Shown here: in pieces, positions 1 to 5,203 of the stretch
Numbering within the stretch: the stretch's first letter is position 1
How the letters are laid out: every line of letters starts with the position of its first letter
Assembly (NCBI GenBank): GCA_900556575.1
Contig: USPO01000139.1
Coordinates: 1-5,203, forward strand
DNA: 5,203 nucleotides
DNA from: an uncultured Eubacteriales bacterium
Lineage (GTDB): Bacteria > Bacillota > Clostridia > UBA1381
Reading direction: 5' to 3'
Made by a program: the position numbers and the translations under genes
The notes under the pieces: generated by a model
Seen by the model: the letters and a program-made list of their open reading frames with translations, nothing else
Databases searched by the model: none
What the model was told of the DNA's origin: nothing

Positions 1-1104
1 GGTGCCGGAAATGTTAATAAAATAAGCAGAGCTGTACATACATCAATTGTAATAGCCTTTATAAGCGGCTTGTTTGTAACCATATTGGGAATATCAATAA
101 CACGCCCAATACTTAGGCTTATGTCCGCACCTGAGAATATAATTGACTTATCCGCTCTATATCTGAGAATATATTTTCTTGGTATTCCATTCCAAATGCT
201 TTATAACTTTTCAGCAGCAATTCTCAGAAGCCATGGTGATACCAAGCGTCCGCTTATTGCTCTTATTATAGCCGGAGTTGTAAATGTAATACTTAACCTT
301 ATACTTGTAATCATTTTTAAGCTCGGAGTTGCCGGAGTAGCGATTGCAACAGCAGTTTCTGAGATAATAAGCTCTACTATTCTTATAGCATGCCTTATTC
401 GTGAAAAGGGTTCATTACATTTATCATTTAAAAAGCTTAAAGTTGACTTTAAAATTTTAAAGGAAATAGCTCAAATCGGTATTCCTGCCGGATTGCAGGG
501 AATGGTTTTTTCAGCATCAAATGTATGCATACAATCTTCAATAAACAGCCTCGGTTCACAGGTTGTAGCCGCTTCTGCGGCAGCTCTCAATTTCGAGGTA
601 TTTGTATACTATATGTTGAACGCATTCAGCCAAGCTGCAACTACCTTTACCGGTCAAAATTACGGAGCCGGAAAGTTGCAGCGCTGTTCAAAAATTATGT
701 GGCTTTGTCTCGGACTCTCAATTATATGTGTAGGTATAATGATAATATCATTCCTTGCTTTTTCAAGAGAATGTGTAAGCCTATATACCTCTGATAATCA
801 GGTCCTTGAACTTGCACTTATAAGAATGAAGATAATTTTACCATTTGATATTTTCAATACGGCTCTTGAGATATTATCCGGATGTATGCGCGGTTTAGGT
901 TATTCACTTGTTCCCGCAGCAATTGCAATTGTTGGAATATGCGGTGTAAGATTATTATGGGTATATACAATATTTAATCACATACATACTTTCGAAAATC
1001 TGATGGCTGTATATCCTGTAAGCTGGATAATTACCGCCTCCGCCATATTTGCGGCATATTTTATAGTAAAAAATAAGATATTCAAACAATTTAAGACAGT
1101 TTAA
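1..1104 (+). CDS. MATE family efflux transporter, 5'-truncated by the window edge
   Basis: This is the C-terminal 367 residues of a multidrug and toxic compound extrusion (MATE) transporter, an inner-membrane antiporter that exports cationic drugs or metabolites in exchange for Na+ or H+. The frame is open from base 1, and the residues before the first possible internal start (TTG at 70) are family-typical: the fragment opens with GAG followed by a basic segment and SRAVHTS. The true start is therefore upstream, with roughly 80-90 residues missing from a family of about 450. About ten hydrophobic segments are visible, near fragment residues 14-33, 54-76, 84-106, 108-133, 160-178, 188-213, 233-254, 274-290, 303-323 and 337-355. 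The second MatE half begins near residue 153 (IAQIGIPAGLQG). It carries GQNYGAG (218-224), the internal-repeat counterpart of the opening GAG motif. The substrate cannot be told from the sequence. The gene ends in TAA, 6 bp before a terminator hairpin. Confidence 0.93.
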   Translation, partial: GAGNVNKISRAVHTSIVIAFISGLFVTILGISITRPILRLMSAPENIIDLSALYLRIYFLGIPFQMLYNFSAAILRSHGDTKRPLIALIIAGVVNVILNLILVIIFKLGVAGVAIATAVSEIISSTILIACLIREKGSLHLSFKKLKVDFKILKEIAQIGIPAGLQGMVFSASNVCIQSSINSLGSQVVAASAAALNFEVFVYYMLNAFSQAATTFTGQNYGAGKLQRCSKIMWLCLGLSIICVGIMIISFLAFSRECVSLYTSDNQVLELALIRMKIILPFDIFNTALEILSGCMRGLGYSLVPAAIAIVGICGVRLLWVYTIFNHIHTFENLMAVYPVSWIITASAIFAAYFIVKNKIFKQFKTV

Positions 1105-1110
1105 TGTATA

Positions 1111-1159
1111 AAAAATAAGCTGTAACAAATGTATTTTAGCTTTGTTACAGCTTATTTTT
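1111..1159. terminator. Bidirectional intrinsic terminator between convergent genes
   Basis: A perfect 19-bp inverted repeat has arms at 1111-1129 and 1141-1159 and an 11-nt loop. The core of the stem is AAGCTGTAACAAA paired with TTTGTTACAGCTT. The outer ends of the arms are A5 on the left and T5 on the right, so each strand gives a hairpin followed by a U-run. On the + strand it lies just past the stop codon of the MATE gene. On the - strand it lies about 25 bp past the stop of the Nim-like gene, so one element should serve both transcripts. Confidence 0.9.
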
Positions 1160-1184
1160 ATTTGGTCATATCAGTCTTATTATA

Positions 1185-1682
1185 TTACAGTCCATATCCT
1201 TCAAGAATATTCTTTGCCTTTTTTCCCGTCATATGCTCAATTGTTACTTCAATCATAGCAAGTGCAGAAAATTCACGGTCTGTTTCTTTTCTTACACCGT
1301 CTTCGTCTCCGGGACAGAATTTCAGTGCCAGCCTTTGAACAACCTCATACATTTCTTTAGGGTCATCCATCAATCTTGCACGTCCGAACACTATTACACT
1401 TGTAAAACGTGTTGCATATATTTCCGGCAAAACCTCATGTTTGTCTATTACACAGAATGAAACCTTGTCATGCTTTTTTATCGCATCTATCTTATGACCT
1501 GTCTTTGCACAGTGAAAATATATCTTTCCATTTTCATAAAAATAATTCATCGGCACTCCATAAGGATAATTATCATCTCCTAAGAGAGATAATACACCCT
1601 CTGAGCATCTTTCAAGTATTTCAAGACATTCTTCTTTTGTCATTTCCTGTCTTGCTCTTCTCATTTTTCTAAAATCAGCCAT
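1185..1682 (-). CDS. Nim-like / pyridoxamine 5'-phosphate oxidase family flavoprotein
   Basis: This 165-residue protein belongs to the FMN-binding split-barrel superfamily, in the subgroup of NimA-type 5-nitroimidazole resistance proteins and pyridoxamine-phosphate-oxidase-like proteins. Seen in the sequence: the N-terminal FRKMRRARQ (residues 4-12), GVLSLLGDDNYPYGVPMNY (29-47), the strand IYFHCAKTGHKIDAI (54-68) with His57 and His63, then VSFCVI (74-79), FTSVIVFGRA with its conserved FGRA turn, and the C-terminal IEHMTGKKAK. Length and motif order match full-length Nim-type proteins, so it looks intact. Such proteins are small soluble dimers that bind a flavin; some Nim proteins are proposed to reduce nitroimidazole drugs to harmless amines, but many homologues have no known substrate. 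The start is ATG at 1682, and its first 8 nt overlap the end of the upstream glycosyltransferase gene. It is the last gene of the rho operon. Family assignment is strong; actual drug resistance is inference. Confidence 0.9.
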   Translation of the reverse strand: MADFRKMRRARQEMTKEECLEILERCSEGVLSLLGDDNYPYGVPMNYFYENGKIYFHCAKTGHKIDAIKKHDKVSFCVIDKHEVLPEIYATRFTSVIVFGRARLMDDPKEMYEVVQRLALKFCPGDEDGVRKETDREFSALAMIEVTIEHMTGKKAKNILEGYGL

Positions 1683-3129
1683 TTATTTTATTCCTTTCAG
1701 TAAAATTCGCCGATGCTATTATTATAAGTATTGGTATTACTATAAAATTGTATCGGCTCTGTACCTCTATAACTGCATATACAGCTGCAAAAACAGCTAT
1801 AACCATATACATAATAATCAATTTATGCTGTCTTTTAAACAGCATATTCCATGCAGCAAGGGCAGATACTATAAGCATTAATGCTGTACCTCCTCTTCGC
1901 ATTATAACCTGCGAAATCCATTCACTCTCCGACCTAAATGACCATGTGTACACATATGAACCCAGCTGATACACAGCTTTTCCGAATAGCCGAGGAATTA
2001 ACTTTAAAGGATTTACAGTAAGCCTTGCCTTGATCATAGTATTTATTGCCTCAACGTTTCCTTCCAATCCGGAATCTGATGCACTCCATGAACCGTTTGT
2101 ATCGGGATTTAATCCCACCATAATTTTGTAGTTCAAATTCCCCAAATATATATTACCATGTATTACATGCGAAGATACGAGAAATGTATTCATTGCTGCT
2201 ATGACCGCAAGAAAGACACATATAAACGCTGCAAAAACCGTTATCTTATATGCAGCATTGCCGTTTCTTATACAGCTGAATATTAAATATACTACTATTG
2301 CCGCTATTATCAAGGTTATATCCGGACGCATCAATTGACTTATACCAAAACACAAACCGGCTATCCACGCTCTAATGTGGATATTGCTTATCCTTTCTGA
2401 CATAAAAGACCACACACCAAGCATAAGAAAAAATTGAGATATATGCTGGTTTGTCAATACAGGAATAAAGAAAATTATTGTTGGGTTAAATGCCGTAAAT
2501 GTAAGTGCTATTCGTTTTGCCTTTTGACCGCCAATTACTCCAGCTGTTTCTGAAATGAGCAGACAGCTTCCAAACGAAAATAATGCATTTGTTATCCTCA
2601 AAACACTCGCATCATTCCATAGCCTGAGCAGAAAGCTCTGATATACAACAAACGGCATATGTACCGCCCAAGTTGAATTATAATTTGTTCCGTAATTATC
2701 CAGTGTTTTACCCCATTCAGTAAGCGGAGTATGTGCAATCAGCTTTCCAAGTTCATACGTTATCTTAAAATCAGAATCAGGCTCTATTTTCCAAAATAAA
2801 GCTGACAATATCCTAAAACAAAAAGCCAATACGAAAATTGTAATATAAGCCTTATTATGCCTTGAAACTCCATATACAGTTATAGATACAAGTATTGCTG
2901 CCGCAAGAACTACCGCACCGGTAACAGCCGTAACTACCGAAAAGGCTGTATTGTACGTTGTATACAGTTCATCTGTGCATAGAAGATTCATTGCACCTAT
3001 TGTTATAATACCGCAAATCAGCACAATTGCAGCTGCAATACATACAAGTCTTATAAATAACGAATTTTCTTCAGCTTTCTCAGAAGAGTGATCTATATTT
3101 TTCCTCTTTTTTTTAGCGGTTCTTTGCAT
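1675..3129 (-). CDS. GT39-like (GT-C fold) polytopic membrane glycosyltransferase
   Basis: This 484-residue membrane protein resembles family 39 glycosyltransferases (PMT/ArnT type), which use a polyprenyl-phosphate-linked sugar and transfer it on the outer face of the cytoplasmic membrane. After a basic N-terminus (TAKKKRK, residues 4-10) come hydrophobic segments near 25-50, 62-88 and 94-113. The first outside loop then carries EPDSDF (116-121), the acidic motif expected for the GT-C catalytic and metal site. Further segments lie near 160-170, 181-199, 206-224, 230-243, 254-264, 270-286 and 296-318. A hydrophilic outer stretch follows at about 320-400, then three more helices. The end EVQSRYNFIVIPIL (455-468) fits the conserved E-x3-RY-x4-P ending of the family. 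Donor and acceptor are unknown; a surface polysaccharide, lipid or protein is possible. The ATG at 3129 is forced: an in-frame TAA lies 9 nt upstream and the next Met is residue 47. No Shine-Dalgarno lies at a normal distance (the nearest, AGGAG, is 25 nt away), so translation is probably coupled to rho, whose end it overlaps by 17 nt. Confidence 0.8.
   Translation of the reverse strand: MQRTAKKKRKNIDHSSEKAEENSLFIRLVCIAAAIVLICGIITIGAMNLLCTDELYTTYNTAFSVVTAVTGAVVLAAAILVSITVYGVSRHNKAYITIFVLAFCFRILSALFWKIEPDSDFKITYELGKLIAHTPLTEWGKTLDNYGTNYNSTWAVHMPFVVYQSFLLRLWNDASVLRITNALFSFGSCLLISETAGVIGGQKAKRIALTFTAFNPTIIFFIPVLTNQHISQFFLMLGVWSFMSERISNIHIRAWIAGLCFGISQLMRPDITLIIAAIVVYLIFSCIRNGNAAYKITVFAAFICVFLAVIAAMNTFLVSSHVIHGNIYLGNLNYKIMVGLNPDTNGSWSASDSGLEGNVEAINTMIKARLTVNPLKLIPRLFGKAVYQLGSYVYTWSFRSESEWISQVIMRRGGTALMLIVSALAAWNMLFKRQHKLIIMYMVIAVFAAVYAVIEVQSRYNFIVIPILIIIASANFTERNKING
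1692..1697 (-). promoter_or_regulatory. Ribosome binding site of the Nim-like gene
   Basis: AAAGGA on the - strand lies 9 nt before the ATG at 1682, inside the last codons of the upstream glycosyltransferase gene. It supports the chosen start and shows that ribosomes ending the upstream gene stop next to this site. Confidence 0.6.
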
Positions 3130-4429
3130 AGCTGTCTGTTATATGCTTTACAAGCTCCTGGTTTGTTTCAATATGCTTGATATAATTGATAATTTTTGCA
3201 ATAACCTCCGCATTTCCAACTCTTTCACACTCTCTGCGAAGAAGTCTTGATGCAATAAGTTCTTCCTTCGAAAGCAAGTCCTCTTCTCTTCTTGTGCTTG
3301 ACTTCAAAATATCTATCGCCGGGAAAATTCGTTTTTCCTGAAGGCCTCTGTCAAGCTTCAATTCCATGTTACCGGTACCCTTGAATTCTTCAAAGACTAC
3401 CTCATCCATTCGGCTACCTGTCTCTACAAGCGCAGTTGCAAGTATTGTTAAGCTGCCGCCTTCCTCAATATTTCTTGCTGCACCGAAAAATTTCTTAGGT
3501 GCATGAAGTGCATCCGGATCAAGTCCTCCCGAAAGAGTTCTTCCCGTCGGTGGTACTGTTAAATTATACGCTCTTGTTAATCTTGTTATTGAATCCAATA
3601 AAATTACAACATCATTCTTCTGCTCTACAAGTCTTCTTGCTCTTTCAAGAACCATTTCTGAAATTTTACAATGACTTTCCGGTGTTTGATCAAAGGTGGA
3701 TGCATATACCGGTGCATTAATACTTCTTCTAATATCAGTTACTTCCTCCGGTCTTTCATCTATAAGTAAAACAACAAGCTTTACTTCCGGATTATTTCGT
3801 GTAATGGCCTGTGCTATGCTCTTTAAAATAGTTGTTTTACCAGCCTTAGGCGGTGCTACTATAAGCCCTCTCTGACCCTTACCTATCGGTGCAATTAAAT
3901 CTATCATTCTTGCCGCAACACTGCTTCCGCCTTCTAAAGATAATCTCTCCTTCGGGTATATCGGTATTAAACGTTCAAATGGTTTTCTTCTAAGTGCAAC
4001 TTCAAGCGGCTCATCATTTATCTTTTTTACATATAGAAGCGGTGAATATTTGCCCTCTTCCTGTGACGGGCGGCTGTCTCCGGAAATTTTATCTCCGGTT
4101 TTTAATCCAAATCTTTTAATCTGAATAGGTGCAACATAAATATCAGATGGTGACGGCGTCAAGCCTGTAACTCTCAAAAATCCAAATCCATCATTCATAA
4201 CATCAAGGACGCCCTCAACCTCTACCACATCTGCCGGACGCTCCTTTTTCTTTTTCATAATTGACTGCTGTCTTTGTGCTTCCTCTTCTTCGATTTCTTT
4301 TCTTTTAGTTTCTATTGCTGTTATGAGATCGTCTTTTTTCAAAGCATATGCTTTCGGCACTCCTAATCCCTGAGCAATTTGCTTTAACTCCTCTCTCGTC
4401 TTCCTATTAAGTAATATTCCGTCCTCCAT
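3113..4429 (-). CDS. rho: Transcription termination factor Rho
   Basis: Rho is the hexameric ring ATPase and RNA/DNA helicase that binds nascent RNA and releases RNA polymerase. The 438-residue protein is complete (E. coli Rho has 419). In order: an N-terminal helical domain (about 1-40), a short charged linker rich in Glu then Lys (41-65), the cold-shock RNA-binding domain with the RNP1 motif GFGFLR (81-86), then the RecA-like ATPase core. Walker A is APPKAGKT (192-199), with Lys195 and Lys198 matching E. coli Lys181 and Lys184. DER at 224-226 matches Asp210, catalytic Glu211 and Arg212. Walker B is VVILLDS with Asp279. A Q-loop region (about 291-307), KGTGNMEL (350-357), Arg367 and the arginine finger Arg380 (E. 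coli Arg366) follow. All residues known to matter for ATPase action and for bicyclomycin binding that I can align are kept. The ATG at 4429 has a strong GGAGGT 6 nt upstream. It is the first gene of a three-gene operon; rpmE, its common Bacillota neighbour, is not next. Confidence 0.98.
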   Translation of the reverse strand: MEDGILLNRKTREELKQIAQGLGVPKAYALKKDDLITAIETKRKEIEEEEAQRQQSIMKKKKERPADVVEVEGVLDVMNDGFGFLRVTGLTPSPSDIYVAPIQIKRFGLKTGDKISGDSRPSQEEGKYSPLLYVKKINDEPLEVALRRKPFERLIPIYPKERLSLEGGSSVAARMIDLIAPIGKGQRGLIVAPPKAGKTTILKSIAQAITRNNPEVKLVVLLIDERPEEVTDIRRSINAPVYASTFDQTPESHCKISEMVLERARRLVEQKNDVVILLDSITRLTRAYNLTVPPTGRTLSGGLDPDALHAPKKFFGAARNIEEGGSLTILATALVETGSRMDEVVFEEFKGTGNMELKLDRGLQEKRIFPAIDILKSSTRREEDLLSKEELIASRLLRRECERVGNAEVIAKIINYIKHIETNQELVKHITDSYAKNR

Positions 4430-4435
4430 AAAGGT

Positions 4436-4441
4436 ACCTCC
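4436..4441 (-). promoter_or_regulatory. Strong Shine-Dalgarno of rho
   Basis: GGAGGT on the - strand lies 6 nt before the rho ATG. It fixes the start at 4429 and contrasts with the lack of such a site before the next gene of the operon. Confidence 0.85.
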
Positions 4442-4485
4442 AAAAAATAATATAAGCCATTATGGCATAAAATAAAAATTCCTGC

Positions 4486-4514
4486 ATTATTATTTGTATC
4501 TGATTTGTCATCAA
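4486..4514 (-). promoter_or_regulatory. Possible weak second promoter near rho
   Basis: On the - strand, TTGATG (4514-4509), a 17-bp spacer and AATAAT (4491-4486) match the sigma-A consensus at 9 of 12 positions, without an extended -10. It would give a leader of about 50 nt. In DNA this AT-rich such matches arise easily, so this is only a candidate. Confidence 0.22.
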
Positions 4515-4586
4515 AAAAATTGAATTTGGGCACAAAATCCCCTCTGTATATCGATTATTTCTATTTTTAGTGATTTTATTTTAAAA

Positions 4587-4595
4587 TGTGGATAA
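4587..4595 (-). promoter_or_regulatory. Isolated perfect DnaA-box 9-mer
   Basis: TTATCCACA on the - strand matches the consensus TTATNCACA exactly and lies about 45 nt into the predicted rho leader. The only relative I found nearby, TTATACAGA at 4783-4791 on the + strand, has one mismatch. There is no cluster, so this is not an origin; it may be a single regulatory DnaA site or chance. Confidence 0.35.
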
Positions 4596-4645
4596 ACAAT
4601 ATATAAATGCAATTATTGAGATAATTAATACTCTCTTAATTATAT

Positions 4646-4674
4646 ATTATATCACATACACAACTAAAAAGCAA
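4646..4674 (-). promoter_or_regulatory. Main promoter of the rho operon (extended -10, sigma-A type)
   Basis: On the - strand the -35 box TTGCTT (4674-4669) is followed by a 17-bp spacer and a perfect TATAAT (4651-4646). TGA just upstream of the -10 (4654-4652) makes it an extended -10 element, TGnTATAAT. Further upstream, A7 (4683-4677) and the palindrome AATTATAATT (4693-4684) give an AT-rich stretch like an UP element. Transcription should begin near 4639. This is the best promoter match in the gap between the Nif3-like gene and rho. Confidence 0.8.
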
Positions 4675-4702
4675 GATTTTTTTAATTATAATTCAATAAG
4701 TG

Positions 4703-4756
4703 TGATTAAGTGTCTAAAGAAATATGATTAAATATCCTCTTTTGTGATTAAATATC
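4703..4756 (+). repeat. Three phased TGATTAA direct repeats
   Basis: TGATTAA begins at 4703, 4725 and 4745, giving steps of 22 and 20 bp, near two helical turns. The last two copies share the 12-mer TGATTAAATATC (4725-4736 and 4745-4756), and the first continues as TGATTAAGTGTC. They lie about 30-85 bp upstream of the -35 box of the rho promoter and overlap the inverted repeat. The arrangement resembles repeated operator half-sites on one face of the DNA, but the regulator is unknown. Confidence 0.5.
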
Positions 4757-4773
4757 ATACTTTTTTAGACACT
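4709..4773. repeat. Near-perfect 20-bp inverted repeat upstream of the rho promoter
   Basis: Arms at 4709-4728 and 4754-4773 match at 18 of 20 positions and enclose a 25-nt centre. The outer 10 bp (AGTGTCTAAA / TTTAGACACT) are perfect. As RNA, one mismatch (4719/4763) is a G-U pair and the other (4722/4760) is A-C. No U-run follows on the minus strand, where the Nif3-like transcript would read through, so it does not look like a normal terminator. It could be a binding site, a hairpin that protects or processes the mRNA 3' end, or a small palindromic repeat element found elsewhere in the genome. No clear target-site duplication flanks it. Confidence 0.75.
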
Positions 4774-4824
4774 ATCTAACAGTTATACAGATAAAATGTA
4801 ATTTTTAATTTTTGTTGAAATTTA

Positions 4825-5203
4825 CTACATAAACATGAATACATCAGGATTTTCTGAATGGAGCATTTCAATTCCAAGCGTTCTTAGCAATTTGTCAAAT
4901 ATATCAATTACATGATGTTCTGTGCCGTAATGACCGGCATCCAATACACAAATTCCGTCATTTACCGCATTAATTGTTTCATGGTACTTCATATCACCTG
5001 TAATAATTGCTTCTGCTCCCTTGGAAATCGCAAGCGGTATAACCTCGCTGCAGCTTCCTCCTGCGACAGCAATTCTTCTTATAACCCTATTTTCATTTCC
5101 GGCAGCTCGTATTCCTTTAATCTTTAATTTATCTTTTGTATATTCTGCAAGTTCCCTCAATGTCATAGATTTTTTCAAATTTCCCACTCTTCCGAGCCCG
5201 CAT
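4825..5203 (-). CDS. Nif3-like dinuclear metal center protein, 5'-truncated by the window edge
   Basis: This is the C-terminal 125 residues of a Nif3/YbgI/YqfO-family protein, a toroidal hexamer with a two-metal site. Its cellular role is still unsettled, and it is often annotated as a GTP cyclohydrolase I type 2 homologue. Visible: the lead-in GLGR.G.L..SMTL before RELAEYTKDKL, then IAVAGGSCSEVI, GAEAIITGDMKYHE and the signature LDAGHYGTEHHVID. In that signature the His (codon at 4932-4930) and the Glu four residues later match the metal ligands His215 and Glu219 of E. coli YbgI. The frame stays open to the window edge and the residues before the GTG at 5187 belong to the family, so that GTG is not the start. 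The N-terminal ligands lie outside the window. It ends in TAG, 150 bp before the rho promoter, with no clear intrinsic terminator after it. In many Bacillota nif3 follows a tRNA methyltransferase gene (trmK), which cannot be checked here. Confidence 0.93.
   Translation of the reverse strand, partial: CGLGRVGNLKKSMTLRELAEYTKDKLKIKGIRAAGNENRVIRRIAVAGGSCSEVIPLAISKGAEAIITGDMKYHETINAVNDGICVLDAGHYGTEHHVIDIFDKLLRTLGIEMLHSENPDVFMFM

Larger units (their letters stand above)
4430..4639 (-). promoter_or_regulatory. Long 5' leader of the rho mRNA
   Basis: If transcription begins about 7 nt past the extended -10 element, the rho mRNA carries a leader of about 210 nt. It contains no credible open frame and no riboswitch or T-box that I recognise. 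Its visible structure is weak: an AT-only hairpin near 4604-4619 (AATTAT/ATAATT), a short GGG/CCC pairing near 4528-4541, and a small palindrome GCCATTATGGC (+ strand) at 4456-4466, about 15 nt upstream of the Shine-Dalgarno. E. coli rho is known to be controlled by Rho-dependent attenuation in its own leader; a similar role here is inference from leader length only. Confidence 0.5.

Noticed and set aside
70..72. TTG as the start of the MATE gene
   Set aside because: The frame is open to base 1 and the residues before the TTG are conserved family sequence, so the gene is cut by the window edge.
1129..1338. Small plus-strand reading frame starting in the terminator loop
   Set aside because: It begins inside the hairpin, has no ribosome binding site, and lies mostly opposite the well-supported Nim-like gene.
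1686..1745. A promoter inside the glycosyltransferase gene for the Nim-like gene
   Set aside because: A TATAAT-like 6-mer is present on the minus strand, but no acceptable -35 lies 16-18 bp upstream; AT-rich coding DNA gives such matches often.
3499..3720. Plus-strand reading frame opposite rho
   Set aside because: It is antisense to highly conserved rho sequence, shows no family motif and has no ribosome binding site.
4725..4756. Direct repeats as a small CRISPR
   Set aside because: The repeats are only 12 bp with an 8-bp gap, there are two or three copies, and no cas gene is near.
4709..4773. The inverted repeat as an intrinsic terminator
   Set aside because: No U-run follows the 3' arm on the minus strand, and on the plus strand there is no gene in front of it.
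4587..4791. A replication origin in the AT-rich spacer
   Set aside because: There is only one perfect DnaA box and one mismatched one about 190 bp away, with no dnaA, dnaN or other origin genes.
5185..5187. GTG as the start of the Nif3-like gene
   Set aside because: Upstream in-frame residues (GLGR) are typical of the family and the frame continues to the window edge; the gene is partial.

Overview
The window looks like chromosomal DNA of a low-GC anaerobic Bacillota, most likely a member of Clostridia. The coding DNA is AT-rich, the intergenic DNA is very AT-rich, and Rho, Nif3-like, MATE and Nim-type proteins all have the Clostridia-type wording. I cannot name a genus. Nothing here looks like a phage, plasmid, CRISPR array or defence locus.

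Layout. The left end (1-1104, + strand) is the 3' part of a MATE-family efflux transporter whose N-terminus lies outside the window. It converges on a minus-strand block, and a perfect 19-bp inverted repeat with T-runs on both sides (1111-1159) separates the two and should terminate transcription in both directions. The minus-strand block, read right to left, is rho (4429-3113), then a GT39-like membrane glycosyltransferase (3129-1675), then a small Nim/pyridoxamine-phosphate-oxidase-like flavoprotein (1682-1185). The three reading frames overlap by 17 and 8 nt, so they are very probably one transcript with translational coupling. The usual Bacillota partner of rho, rpmE, is not directly downstream.

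The 395-bp gap 4430-4824 holds the control region of the rho operon: a strong extended -10 promoter with an AT-rich upstream element (4646-4693), a leader of about 210 nt ending in a good Shine-Dalgarno sequence, one perfect DnaA-box 9-mer, and upstream of the promoter a near-perfect 20-bp inverted repeat (4709-4773) around direct TGATTAA repeats at two-helical-turn spacing. The inverted repeat is the least explained element in the window. The right end (4825-5203, - strand) is the C-terminal part of a Nif3-like dinuclear-metal protein.

The genes do not form one recognisable pathway. Rho is housekeeping, the membrane glycosyltransferase probably decorates a cell-surface polymer, lipid or protein, and the Nim-like protein may act in flavin-linked redox chemistry or nitro-drug reduction. 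The gene content is mostly ordinary; the interest lies in the operon coupling and the rho upstream region, not in a clear new system.
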